Assembly: GCF_000143145.1 (NCBI RefSeq)
Contig: NC_014313.1
Location: forward strand, 1-64,000
Length of the DNA stretch: 64,000 nt
Direction: 5' to 3'
Origin: Hyphomicrobium denitrificans ATCC 51888
Lineage (GTDB): Bacteria; Pseudomonadota; Alphaproteobacteria; Rhizobiales; Hyphomicrobiaceae
This document shows positions 38,453 to 47,318 of the stretch, piece after piece; positions within the stretch are counted from its first letter, which is position 1; each line of letters starts with the position of its first letter. A program made the translations under genes and the position numbers. The notes below the pieces were generated by a model that worked only from the letters and a program-made list of their open reading frames with translations, had not been told where the DNA came from and did not search any database.

Positions 38453-38576
38453 CCGCCGTCAGCCTTCGACAACCAGAATTTGAAATTCCGGCCGCCGTGC
38501 GGACGATAAGTCTGGACGGGCCACTGCGGTGCGGGCATGACGATTGGAAAATTCCAACCGTAAGCTGATCAGCCCC

Positions 38577-39848
38577 ATGCACCACTTCCACTACAAGAAC
38601 GGCATTCTGCATGCCGAGGACGTCAGCCTCGCGCGCATCGCGGACGAGGTCGGGACGCCGTTCTATGTCTATTCGACGGCGACGCTCGAACGTCATTACA
38701 AAGTGCTGGCTGAGGCGTTCCGCGATCAGAAGGCGCTGATCTGCTTCGCGGTCAAAGCCAATTCCAATCAGGCGGTGCTGGCGACGATGGCGCGGCTCGG
38801 CGCTGGCATGGACGTCGTATCCGAGGGCGAGCTGCGGCGCGCGCGGGCGGCTGGCGTTCCGGCCTCGAAGATCATTTTTGCAGGCGTCGGCAAAACGCGT
38901 GGCGAGATGGCGTATGCGCTGGAGGAGGGCATTCTCGGCTTCAATGTCGAGAGCGAGCCGGAGCTTCTGGCGCTGAGCGAAGTTGCGACGGCGCTCGGCA
39001 AGACGGCGTCGATCGCGATCCGCGTCAATCCGGATGTCGACGCGAAGACGCATGCAAAGATTTCAACCGGCAAGGCCGAAAATAAGTTCGGCGTGCCGTT
39101 CGAGGATGCGCGCGAGCTTTATGCGCGCGCGGCGACGCTGCCGGGCCTCAAGATTTCCGGCATTCACATGCATATCGGCAGCCAGATCACCGATCTTGCG
39201 CCGTTCCGTGATGCGTTCGCGCTGCTGCACGATCTGGCGCGCGATTTGATCGCAGATGGTATTCGCCTTGAGCATCTCGATATCGGCGGCGGGCTCGGCG
39301 TGCCGTATCGCGGCGCCAACGACATTCCGCCGACGCCGGATGAGTACGCAGCTGTCGTTAAAGCCGCGCTGGGCGATCTCGGTTTGAAGATCGTGCTGGA
39401 GCCGGGCCGCATGATCGTCGGCAACGCCGGTCTGCTCGTGACGCGCGTCACCTACGTGAAGGAAGGCGAGGACAAGACGTTCACCATCGTCGATGCGGCG
39501 ATGAACGATCTCATTCGTCCGACGCTGTATGAGGCCTATCACGAGATCTGGCCGGTCGCGGAGCAGCGCAACGATATGGCTCCGGTGCAGCAGGATATCG
39601 TCGGGCCGGTATGTGAGACGGGCGATTTCCTCGCTGAGGATCGGGCGTTGCCGCCGTCGGAGCCGGGCGATCTTCTGGCGGTGATGACGGCGGGTGCTTA
39701 CGGCGCGGTGATGTCGTCGACGTACAACACGCGCTTGCTGGTGCCGGAAGTTCTGGTCAGCGGCGATCGTTATGCCGTCGTCCGGCCGCGCCCGAGCTAC
39801 GACGATCTCATCGGCGCGGACAAGCTGCCGCCGTGGATCGCGGGTTGA
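38577..39848 (+). CDS. lysA: Diaminopimelate decarboxylase
   Basis: PLP enzyme of the ornithine/DAP decarboxylase fold III family, making lysine from meso-diaminopimelate. The 423-residue product starts MHHFHYKNGILHAED; PLP Lys in CFAVKANSNQAVL near residue 60, HMHIGSQITD, DIGGGLGVPY and EPGRMIVGNAG follow in order, and GPVCETGDFLAEDR holds the second-subunit Cys. The ATG at 38577 matches the family; an in-frame ATG-free extension to 38544 is less likely. It precedes the DUF3800/RNA island. Confidence 0.95.
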   Translation: MHHFHYKNGILHAEDVSLARIADEVGTPFYVYSTATLERHYKVLAEAFRDQKALICFAVKANSNQAVLATMARLGAGMDVVSEGELRRARAAGVPASKIIFAGVGKTRGEMAYALEEGILGFNVESEPELLALSEVATALGKTASIAIRVNPDVDAKTHAKISTGKAENKFGVPFEDARELYARAATLPGLKISGIHMHIGSQITDLAPFRDAFALLHDLARDLIADGIRLEHLDIGGGLGVPYRGANDIPPTPDEYAAVVKAALGDLGLKIVLEPGRMIVGNAGLLVTRVTYVKEGEDKTFTIVDAAMNDLIRPTLYEAYHEIWPVAEQRNDMAPVQQDIVGPVCETGDFLAEDRALPPSEPGDLLAVMTAGAYGAVMSSTYNTRLLVPEVLVSGDRYAVVRPRPSYDDLIGADKLPPWIAG

Positions 39849-39967
39849 TGGCATCGTGGCGAAACAGCGGTGACAATTACGTATGATTTTAACGCATCCA
39901 GTGGAAATGCGAAAAATCGACTCAAAATCAATGAGTTAAATAAGTTGTTGATTTTACAATATTTCCG

Positions 39968-39996
39968 TTGACTTTTCTCGTTATAAGTTCTATGTT
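39968..39996 (+). promoter_or_regulatory. Predicted promoter of structured RNA
   Basis: -35 TTGACT (39968-39973), exact 17-bp spacer, -10 TATGTT (39991-39996), in an AT-rich stretch. The predicted start (A40004) is the first base of the closing helix of the RNA that follows. Confidence 0.65.
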
Positions 39997-40003
39997 TGTT
40001 CTC

Positions 40004-40128
40004 AGTGGTGGGCGTGTCGGGCAGCCCGTGTTGTGGGTCCATTCCCGCGACGTCCTTCTGGACGCTTGGCGACAAGAGTAGCTGGGCTAAAAGCCAAGGG
40101 ATTAGTCGGGTCCGGGCGCCCACCACTG
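40004..40128 (+). ncRNA. Candidate structured RNA beside DUF3800 gene
   Basis: The ends AGTGGTGGGCG (40004-40014) and CGCCCACCACT (40117-40127) form a perfect 11-bp helix (12 with 40003/40128). Inside are GTTGTGGG/CCCGCGAC (40030-40051, hexaloop), CGTCC-TTCT-GGACG (40051-40064), CTTGGC/GCCAAG (40065-40070 with 40093-40098) and AGCCC/GGGCT (40023-40027 with 40084-40088), the last two crossing to make a possible pseudoknot. It is not 6S, SRP, tmRNA or RNase P as far as I can tell. I recall Rfam families of RNA motifs found next to DUF3800 genes; this may be one or a new one. Its 3' part is antisense to the end of the DUF3800 coding sequence. No terminator is visible. Confidence 0.65.
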
Positions 40129-40995
40129 CCGTGGATAGCCGTAAAATTTGAATATCTTCTCTTGGTCCCGCGTCAGCTGGGCACCTCGGAAGCTCGGCAT
40201 GATCTTCACGCCATACCCTGCAATTCTTCCATCCAAGATATCAGGGAAGCGGCCCATGCGTGGTTCAAGCAATTTCGCGAATTGGGGATCGCATTCGCCA
40301 GTATCGCGAAAATCGCAGGCTTTGAAAAAGGCTGATGCAACAGTGTCAGCAAAGTGGAGTCCCGCCCTATTGTTATGCGCAGCCACTTCCAGCAGTCTTC
40401 GATCCATCACGGACCAGGATAGTTCTCCAAGCGTTAGTACCTGTGTGCCAGCGATGTCTTTGAACTTCAGCCAACTGTAATAAGCGTTCATCTGCTCATA
40501 GGAAATGCCGCCTCGTTCGCTATAGACAATTTTCAAAAATCTCGGCGAACCGAAACGGCTGGCGCTATCTTGAGCAACAAAATGAGTGATCCTTTCAAGA
40601 AGAAGCCGGGTCATCCAACAGTAGAACCAGTTCTTGGAAGGGAACATTGCGGCCCAAGGATTTTGATAGCCTTTCATGTTTTTTTTGTTTGATGCTACGA
40701 CCCAATAGCGGGCTGGCAGTGCGCGCATTTTTTCGCACACTAATAGACGCTTTGCCGGATTTAGGTCGGCAAAGTGGATGCCAAATTTTTGGTGTCCTCT
40801 GAATCCACTTGTGATGTCGCGAATCCAGCCTTCGATTTTTGGCTCGGTTTGCCGCCGAAATACGGCAGCTCCAAGTATGAGCCACTCGCTAGCACCATTC
40901 ACATCGATGCCTTTCACCCGGCTCAAACCCGGATCGCCGGATTCATCGATGTACGCGATGTACTCATGTTCTGGAGGAGTTTGGGATAAAGACAT
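40102..40995 (-). CDS. DUF3800 domain-containing protein
   Basis: 297 residues with the DUF3800 opening motif YIDESGDPG near residue 14, further acidic positions downstream (IHFADLNP; DRRLLEVAAH; LHFADTVASAFFKA), a layout considered RNase H-like. No function is established; such genes are frequent in accessory and defence islands. Codon use and base composition are AT-richer than the flanking genes, indicating acquisition. ATG at 40995, without a clear ribosome binding site. Its last eight codons overlap a candidate structured RNA on the other strand. It separates lysA from the TIGR02302 gene. Confidence 0.85.
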   Translation of the reverse strand: MSLSQTPPEHEYIAYIDESGDPGLSRVKGIDVNGASEWLILGAAVFRRQTEPKIEGWIRDITSGFRGHQKFGIHFADLNPAKRLLVCEKMRALPARYWVVASNKKNMKGYQNPWAAMFPSKNWFYCWMTRLLLERITHFVAQDSASRFGSPRFLKIVYSERGGISYEQMNAYYSWLKFKDIAGTQVLTLGELSWSVMDRRLLEVAAHNNRAGLHFADTVASAFFKACDFRDTGECDPQFAKLLEPRMGRFPDILDGRIAGYGVKIMPSFRGAQLTRDQEKIFKFYGYPRQWWAPGPD

Positions 40996-41264
40996 TTGAT
41001 GGCTGAGAGTGGATGGAGAAGAAGAGCAAGAAGACCTTATGCACTTTCAAATGGATGCCAAGGAGTTCTGTGGCTCCGTGACGAAGATGCGTTGATAACG
41101 CTATGAACAGGATTGCCGCGGCGTCGCCAGGAAGGACGTTACAGCTTGCCTGGAATTCGGGATCGTTACCGTTTGTCGGCGTTGAAGTTACGGGCGTTTC
41201 GCCGGGCGGCGACGTTGCATTTTGTTAAGGGACGGGGCGTTTTGCCCATGTTAGGCTAGACCTA
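40996..41264. other. Gap between DUF3800 and TIGR02302 genes
   Basis: 269 bp. It should contain promoters for both genes. GC content returns to host level in the right half (from about 41110). No repeat or attachment-site duplicate of the lysA side was found by eye. Confidence 0.35.
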
Positions 41265-43955
41265 ATGGCTGACCCTAACACCACGGATCAGAGTTCCGCG
41301 CTGTCGCGGTCTTTTGCGCGCAAAGTTCGCCTCAGCACGTTCGCTCTGGTGTTCGAGAGACTGTGGCCGCGACTATGGCTGCTGATCGGCATCGCGCTGC
41401 TGTTTGCGCTGGTGTCGTTCGCGGGCGTCTGGCCCTATCTCGATCCTTTCGTCCATAAGGCAGTGCTCGCGGCGTTCGCGACGGCGGCGCTTGCGGCAGC
41501 GATCTATGCCGCGCGCATTCCGTGGCCGACGCGCGATGAAGCGATCCGGCGCATCGAGCGACGCTCCGGAATTCCGCATCGCCCGGCCACGTCATACGAA
41601 GACACGCTTTCGTCCGGCACCTCGAACGCTGAAACGTCGGCGCTTTGGCAGGCGCATCGCGAGCGCCTGGCGCGCGCCATCGCGCGGTTGCGCGTCGGCA
41701 ATCCGCGACCTCGGACGGATCGCTTCGATCCGTGGGCCTTGCGCGGGCTTGCGATGCTGCTGCTGATTCCGGCGGCGCTACTCGTAACGGGAAGTCTTGG
41801 CGACCGGCTTGCGTCGGCATTTCGCTTCGGCGTCGCGGGCACTGGTACGCCGACGCGCGTCGATGCCTGGGTCACGCCGCCGCCCTATACGGCGCTGCCG
41901 CCGGTTTTGCTGTCCGACGGTTCGCAGCAGGCCTCCGCCAGCGACGAAGATAAGAAGCGCTTTTTCGAGGTGCCCGATCACAGCCTGCTGACGCTGCGCG
42001 GTGTCGGCTTTGGTTCGGACGGCGTGGCGCTCGAGGTGTTGAGCGACGGCTCGCCCGATGTGACGCGCGTGACCCCTGAACCGCGCAAGGCGGGCGATAC
42101 GTCGAGCGTTGCGGAAGTGCGCTACGAGCTTCGCAAGTCGTCGCGCATTCGGGCGCTGTCCGGCTCGCGCGAGCTTGGACAATGGACGTTCGACGTCATC
42201 GCCGACGAGCCGCCGACGATCGCGATGACGAAAGAGATCACCGGTACGCCGCGCGGGTCGATGCGGATGACGTATGGGGCGGAAGACGATTATGGCGTCG
42301 CCAGCGCGGAAGTAAAAGTCCAGCCATCGCCGCCGAAGGCCGGCGATCCGGCGACGTCGTGGGCACGGCCGCCGCCTCTCACCGGGCCGCGATTGCCGCT
42401 CGAGCCGCCGCCGGTCCTGAGCCTCAAGATTCCGCGTCCGGGTGCGAAGAAAGTCGATGCCTCGACCCTGCTCGAAATCGGTGAGCATCCGTGGGCCGGG
42501 CAGCGCGTGCGGCTATGGCTCGAAGCAACCGATGTCGGCGGTCAGGTCGGACGCAGCAAGGCGATCGAGATCGTACTGCCTGCGCGGCGTTTCAAGAATC
42601 CGCTGGCGCGGGCGTTGATCGAGCAGCGCCGTAAGCTCGCAGAGGACTCGCGCAACCGGTCGACTGTCGCCCGAGCTCTCGATGCGCTGACGATGGAGCC
42701 TGAAGGCTTCATCACGGATACGTCCGTGTATCTGGGACTGCGCGCGATCTATCACCGGCTCGATCGCGAGATATCGCGCGAGACGATGAAGGAATCTGTC
42801 GACGAACTCTGGCAGATCGCGCTCAAGGTCGAGGATGGCAATCTTTCGCAGGCCGAGCGCGCGCTTAAGGATGCGCAAGATCAGCTTTCGAACGCGTTGC
42901 AGAAGGGCGACGACAAGGAAATCCAGGACGCGCTCGCGGAGCTGAAAAAGCGGCTCAACGATTATCTCAACGAGATGCAGAAGAACGCGGATAAGGAAAA
43001 TCCGCAGGGCGACCAGCAGCAAGACGATCAAATGCAGGAGCTGGGCCAGCAAGATCTCGATCAGATGATGAAGGACCTCGAAAAGAACGCGCGGCAGGGG
43101 TCGCGCGAAGAGGCCGAGCGCATGTTGTCGGAATTGCGCGAGCTGATGGATCGTCTGCAGGCGAACAATACACCGGAGTCGCGGGCGCAGCAGCAGCGCA
43201 CGCAGCAGATGATGAAGAAGCTCAACGAGCTCGATAATCTCGCGCGCCGGCAGCAAGAACTCATGGATGATACGTTCAAGGAGCAGCGGCGCCGGGAAGG
43301 CGGTCAGCAGCCCGAGGGCGGTTCGCAGGACGATCCCAACGGACAAGGCTCGCCGAAAGCAGGAAAAGGCCAGCAAGGCCGGACGCCTCAGGGCGGACAG
43401 AGCGGCATGGACCCCGGTCGCCAAGGCGGCGGCGAGCAGGGCGAAGGTCAGCAGGGCAGAGACGGAAACAACGTCGGACGGCAGCAGCGCGGTAAGGGCG
43501 GTTTGCAGGACCGGCAGGCGCAATTACGCGAGCAGCTCGATCAATTGAAGAAAGAGCTGGAGCAAATGGGTTCTGGCGATCCGGATAAGCTCGGCAATGC
43601 GCAGCAGTCGATGGGGAATGCCGAAGACGCGCTGAAGCAGAACGATCTCGACGAGGCCGGCAATCAGCAGGCGGAAGCGCTGCAGCAGATGCGCGAGAGT
43701 GCGCAGCAGATGGCCGAGCAGATGCAGAAGAATGCGCAACAGCGGCTCGGTCGCGGCGGCAATTCTCCCCGCGATCCGCTCGGGCGGCCTCAACGCGCGC
43801 AGGGGCCGGATCTCGGAACGTCGGTCAAAGTGCCGGATGCCATCGACGCGCAGCGGGCGCGCGAAATCCTGGAAGAGCTGCGCAAGCGGTCCGGCGACAG
43901 TCTTCGGCCGCAGGACGAGCTTGATTACATCGACCGGCTGCTGAAGCGGTTCTGA
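41265..43955 (+). CDS. TIGR02302/DUF4175 family membrane protein
   Basis: 896 residues. Three membrane segments in the first ~170 residues (LWLLIGIALLFALVSFAGV, AVLAAFATAALAAAIYAARI, LAMLLLIPAALLVTG) are followed by a large periplasmic-like part with beta domains and a long helical, extremely Gln/Lys/Gly-rich region (about residues 540-870) with many QQ, GQQG and QMQKN repeats. This matches a large alphaproteobacterial family of unknown function. It precedes a LysR regulator and follows lysA and the DUF3800 island. An envelope role is likely from topology; nothing finer can be said. Confidence 0.85.
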   Translation: MADPNTTDQSSALSRSFARKVRLSTFALVFERLWPRLWLLIGIALLFALVSFAGVWPYLDPFVHKAVLAAFATAALAAAIYAARIPWPTRDEAIRRIERRSGIPHRPATSYEDTLSSGTSNAETSALWQAHRERLARAIARLRVGNPRPRTDRFDPWALRGLAMLLLIPAALLVTGSLGDRLASAFRFGVAGTGTPTRVDAWVTPPPYTALPPVLLSDGSQQASASDEDKKRFFEVPDHSLLTLRGVGFGSDGVALEVLSDGSPDVTRVTPEPRKAGDTSSVAEVRYELRKSSRIRALSGSRELGQWTFDVIADEPPTIAMTKEITGTPRGSMRMTYGAEDDYGVASAEVKVQPSPPKAGDPATSWARPPPLTGPRLPLEPPPVLSLKIPRPGAKKVDASTLLEIGEHPWAGQRVRLWLEATDVGGQVGRSKAIEIVLPARRFKNPLARALIEQRRKLAEDSRNRSTVARALDALTMEPEGFITDTSVYLGLRAIYHRLDREISRETMKESVDELWQIALKVEDGNLSQAERALKDAQDQLSNALQKGDDKEIQDALAELKKRLNDYLNEMQKNADKENPQGDQQQDDQMQELGQQDLDQMMKDLEKNARQGSREEAERMLSELRELMDRLQANNTPESRAQQQRTQQMMKKLNELDNLARRQQELMDDTFKEQRRREGGQQPEGGSQDDPNGQGSPKAGKGQQGRTPQGGQSGMDPGRQGGGEQGEGQQGRDGNNVGRQQRGKGGLQDRQAQLREQLDQLKKELEQMGSGDPDKLGNAQQSMGNAEDALKQNDLDEAGNQQAEALQQMRESAQQMAEQMQKNAQQRLGRGGNSPRDPLGRPQRAQGPDLGTSVKVPDAIDAQRAREILEELRKRSGDSLRPQDELDYIDRLLKRF

Positions 43956-43967
43956 TCTTGCTTGAGG

Positions 43968-44051
43968 TCATTTGCGATCGTCGCGCCGGTTGCGCGAGGG
44001 AAAAATCAAACTCTCGATCGCTTCGATCAGGTGGTTGATCACGCGCATCAT
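43968..44051 (-). CDS. Possible 27-residue amphipathic peptide
   Basis: MMRVINHLIEAIESLIFPSR and a basic tail RNRRDDRK; the first half would form an amphipathic helix. The open frame extends 16 codons upstream of the double ATG without another standard start. No ribosome binding site is clear. Kept only as a low-confidence small ORF in the 199-bp gap before the LysR gene. Confidence 0.25.
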   Translation of the reverse strand: MMRVINHLIEAIESLIFPSRNRRDDRK

Positions 44052-44154
44052 CTTCTGGCTCCAGTCCTGAAATGCCAGAGAATGGTGTGTCTGCGGAATG
44101 CTTTAGACAAACGGCATTGCTTTACATAACCTGTAAGTTTTTGTTACATCAGGC

Positions 44155-45111
44155 ATGGTTCGCAAACTGCCTCCTCTCAATGCCTTGAAGGCGTTCGAGG
44201 CCGCCGCCCGGCTTTCGAGCTTTTCGCGCGCGGCCGGCGAACTAAACGTCACGCATGCCGCCATCAGCCGGCACGTGCGTTCGCTCGAAGAAGAATTTCG
44301 AACGCCGCTGTTCGAGCGCACGGGGCGCGGCGTCGAGTTGACGGAGGCGGGCCTGTCTCTGGCGCAAAGCCTGACGAAAAGCTTCGATCTCATTGCGGCG
44401 GCGTCGAGCCAGTTCGCGCGGCCGTCCCGTCGCCGCCGGCGCTTGGTCGTCACGTCGGACGTTTCGTTCGCGGCGTTGTGGCTGGCGCCGAGGATTGGCA
44501 GGTTCACGTCGCTTCATCCGGGCATCGATCTTGTGGTCGACCCGAGTCATCGGCTCGTTGATTTCGGTAAGGAGGATGTCGATCTCGGTGTTCGTTACGG
44601 ATTCGGCGAATGGGAGGGCGTCGATGCGCGCAAGCTTGTCGAGTCGCAGCTGATGCTGGTGTGCAGTCCGGCGTACCTGCGTGCGCATCCGCTGTCGGCG
44701 GCAAGCGATCTCGATCCGAGCCTGCTCATTCGCGAGACCGCGAAGGAATGCTGGGAGGCTTGGCTTACGGCTGCGGGGATCATTGAAACGATCGTTCCCT
44801 CGGGGCCGACGCTCAACGGCGATCTGGCGATCGCGGCGGCTGAAGCCGGGCAAGGTTTCGCAATCGCCGACCAGATTCAGGCAGGGGACGCGTTGCGTGC
44901 GAAACGGCTTGTCTCTCCGCTCGATGTCGTCGCATCGCGCGCGAGCTACTATCTGGTGCGGCGCGCGGGTTCGAAAAAGTCGGAGGCCGCCGAGGTTTTC
45001 GAGACGTGGGTTCGCGAAGAGCTGCAGTCGTCCGCGAAGGCTCTAGCGCGGCTGCGCACCATTGCTCCGGCGAGGAAGAGCCGGGCCGGTTCTTCCCGGC
45101 GGGCGAAATAA
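44155..45111 (+). CDS. LysR-family transcriptional regulator (GcvA-like)
   Basis: 318 residues. The N-terminal winged helix-turn-helix is classic: LPPLNALKAFEAAARLSSFS, then AAGELNVTHAAISRHVRSLE. The substrate-binding part follows in GcvA style (VDLGVRYGFGEWEGVDARKL). A basic Arg/Lys-rich tail extends the C-terminus. The typical LysR target is a divergent neighbour, but the adjacent LpxQ-like gene is convergent, so the target is unknown. ATG at 44155; the AT-rich upstream (TTTTTGTTACATCAGGC) is likely its promoter region. Confidence 0.92.
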   Translation: MVRKLPPLNALKAFEAAARLSSFSRAAGELNVTHAAISRHVRSLEEEFRTPLFERTGRGVELTEAGLSLAQSLTKSFDLIAAASSQFARPSRRRRRLVVTSDVSFAALWLAPRIGRFTSLHPGIDLVVDPSHRLVDFGKEDVDLGVRYGFGEWEGVDARKLVESQLMLVCSPAYLRAHPLSAASDLDPSLLIRETAKECWEAWLTAAGIIETIVPSGPTLNGDLAIAAAEAGQGFAIADQIQAGDALRAKRLVSPLDVVASRASYYLVRRAGSKKSEAAEVFETWVREELQSSAKALARLRTIAPARKSRAGSSRRAK

Positions 45112-45131
45112 CTTGCGACGTTACGAAAGGC

Positions 45132-46076
45132 TTATTGCGTCGCCGTTTTCGGAACGAAGCGCACGAGGAAGCCGCCGATCACCTGATGGCTGACGAGTTT
45201 CGAGCCAGCCCAACCGTTCGGCGGTTCTTCGCCGCTCCACCAGCGTGAGAACTGGCGCCACATGTCGATCGGGAACCAGGTGCCGTCGCGGCCCGTGAGA
45301 GGTCCCCAGTAATCGGCTGCCGTGAATTTGTACTCGATGAAAATCGAGCCGGTGCGGAGACGAAATTCGAGGCCGAACAGCGCCTGCGCGCAGGGGCCCG
45401 TGTACTGATATTCGTACGTGCGTTTTTCGTCCGTCTTCAGGTGGATTTCGGAGTGCGGAAACGACATGCCCGCGCCGACGCCTGCATAGGGAGAAATGAC
45501 GCCGAGCGACGGCAGACGCAGCAGGCCGTTCAACGTCAGCATGTTGTGGCCGTGCGTCCATTCGAGCTTGTTGAAATAGTCGCCGATCTTGGCCGAGGCG
45601 GGCGCGGGCTTGCCGTCAAGCGTTCCTTCGAACGCGCGTTCGCCCTCTTTCATCGGTGCGTAGACTTTGGAGTGCGTGAAGTCGAGCATCGTGCCGAGGC
45701 GGCCGCCTTCGAACCAGCGCTGAAAGCGGACGCCGTAGTATAGCGGGTTTTCGAATGGGTTCGTGTACCAGGGAATGTCTTTGATCGTGAGATCGGTGAC
45801 GCCGGTCTTCTTGAGATGGAAGTCGCTCGGGTAATGATAGGGCGCGCCGAGATAAGCGCCGAAATCGGATTCGCGTCCGGGATTGTGCGCCGTTGAGGCG
45901 GGCGCGGCTGATGCGGCGGCAGGTGCAGCATCGCGATCTTCGGGAAGCGCAGCGGCCGCGACGAGCAATCCCATCGTCGCTGCGGTGACGGCGATCTGGA
46001 TTGTTTTCGGCAGGCTCGGAAGCGTGCCGCTTCGGCGCGGCCATAGCGGCGCCAGCAAAGCCTCGCGCATCAGCAT
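45132..46076 (-). CDS. Outer-membrane protein resembling lipid A oxidase (LpxQ-like)
   Basis: 314 residues. A hydrophobic N-terminal signal (residues ~25-42) is followed by a low-complexity Ala/Pro linker and a beta-barrel-like domain with many aromatic turns. Blocks such as PLYYGVRFQRWFEGGRLGTM, LDFTHSKVYAP, LEWTHGHNMLTLNGLLRL and SPYAGVGAGMSFPHSEI resemble rhizobial lipid A oxidases, which oxidise the proximal glucosamine of lipid A to aminogluconate. The resemblance is from memory and the catalytic residues are not established, so the enzymatic role is tentative; an 8-stranded outer-membrane barrel is more certain. Confidence 0.55.
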   Translation of the reverse strand: MLMREALLAPLWPRRSGTLPSLPKTIQIAVTAATMGLLVAAAALPEDRDAAPAAASAAPASTAHNPGRESDFGAYLGAPYHYPSDFHLKKTGVTDLTIKDIPWYTNPFENPLYYGVRFQRWFEGGRLGTMLDFTHSKVYAPMKEGERAFEGTLDGKPAPASAKIGDYFNKLEWTHGHNMLTLNGLLRLPSLGVISPYAGVGAGMSFPHSEIHLKTDEKRTYEYQYTGPCAQALFGLEFRLRTGSIFIEYKFTAADYWGPLTGRDGTWFPIDMWRQFSRWWSGEEPPNGWAGSKLVSHQVIGGFLVRFVPKTATQ

Positions 46077-46148
46077 AGCGTGTCTCCCCGTATGCGGTCG
46101 CCGGCGTGCGGCTTTGAATGTCGTGCCATTCCCTCTGGCCGGATGGCT

Positions 46149-47240
46149 TTACGCGCCCCCGCCGCCCGCTTGCAAGCCGTCGAGCATACGGTTCACTGCG
46201 GCAATCTGCGGCGCATCATGGGTCAAATACTGCGGTCCGGTATAACCCCACCAATCCCAGCAGCCCTGCGGATTGATCGGCGACGCGGCGACCTGCGGGA
46301 ACAACACGATCAGCCGATTTGTATCGGCCCACCGCGCAAAGCCGGACTCGGTGATGAAGGCGTTGCCGACGGTTTCGCGATTTTGCGCGCATCCGTGAAA
46401 GGCGATATGCACGCGGCAGCCGGATTTTTCGCGACACGCCTTCGGAACATAGACGACGCCGGTTTCGGCGAGGCCGCTGCCGCTCATATCGTTGGCGGCG
46501 AAGGGGCGTTGATCGAAGTCGATGAAGTCGCCCGTTGCAGCTTCGGTGCGCGGCTGCAGATCGCCGTACATCTGCTTCAGCAATGCGCCCGCCTGATCGT
46601 AAGCGCAATTGACGACATACGGCTTGGCGGAGACATCGCAGGCGTTGCCTTCATTGTCGGTGACGAAGGCGTGGCCAGCGGGATAACTCGAGACGAGTTC
46701 GATGTTCGCCGCGGGAACGCCGAGCTTGGCGTAGAACTCGGCGGCGTGCTTGACGATCGACGGAACGACGGTGCGGTCGGACGTACCGGTGAAAAGATAG
46801 AGACGGTCGCGGGTGACGTCGGCGATCGGATCGATCTCGCCCTTGGCGGCGCGCGCTTCAGCTTTCGCTGCGAGTTCGGCGGGATCGGCAACGCCCCAGA
46901 TCTCGAGCAGATCGAGCATGCAGCCGTTGACGGCTTTGCTGAGATTGAGGAACGCTGTTCCGGTGCCCGGAAGCGTGTTCGCGAAAATGCTTTCGGAACA
47001 GCCGTAGGGGCCGCCCGCGATGATGGCCGCGCCGACAACACGCTTGGCGTGCGCCATCTGGAATTGTCCGGCCATGTAGGCGCCGGATGAGATGCCCGAC
47101 ACCGTCGTTTCGTTGACGTTGGCGCCAAGTGCTGGAAGCGAGGATGTTTGCTCATGCGGAGCTTCGCGGCAGCCCGCCAGCGTCAGCATCATCGCAAGGA
47201 ATAAAAGATTCCTTGTCGCAATTCGCATCGTGTCGATCAT
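46149..47240 (-). CDS. PHB depolymerase-family esterase (lipoprotein)
   Basis: 363 residues. The N-terminus has a lipobox (MLTLAGCRE), so it is probably exported and lipid-anchored. The alpha/beta-hydrolase core carries the nucleophile motif GISSGAYMAGQF (Ser in GxSxG near residue 54), a catalytic-His-like SYPAGHAFV block and VHIAFHGCAQNRETVGN, which is typical of poly(3-hydroxybutyrate) depolymerase-like esterases; many Cys suggest disulfides. The substrate may be extracellular PHB oligomers or another ester. ATG at 47240 is chosen; ATG 47228 and a TTG at 47261 are alternatives. Confidence 0.8.
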   Translation of the reverse strand: MIDTMRIATRNLLFLAMMLTLAGCREAPHEQTSSLPALGANVNETTVSGISSGAYMAGQFQMAHAKRVVGAAIIAGGPYGCSESIFANTLPGTGTAFLNLSKAVNGCMLDLLEIWGVADPAELAAKAEARAAKGEIDPIADVTRDRLYLFTGTSDRTVVPSIVKHAAEFYAKLGVPAANIELVSSYPAGHAFVTDNEGNACDVSAKPYVVNCAYDQAGALLKQMYGDLQPRTEAATGDFIDFDQRPFAANDMSGSGLAETGVVYVPKACREKSGCRVHIAFHGCAQNRETVGNAFITESGFARWADTNRLIVLFPQVAASPINPQGCWDWWGYTGPQYLTHDAPQIAAVNRMLDGLQAGGGGA

Positions 47241-47318
47241 CGATGACAGGTGTCCGAACAATAAGAGACGAAGCGGAAGCTAGCGCGCCGGACGCGTTCC
47301 CGCTACGCCTTCGAACGG

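Noticed and set aside
40004..40128. 6S RNA, SRP RNA or tmRNA as identity of the structured RNA
   Set aside because: Too short and lacking the 6S central bubble layout; no GGUCAGG/GGAAGG SRP core; no tag-peptide or TTCGA tmRNA features.
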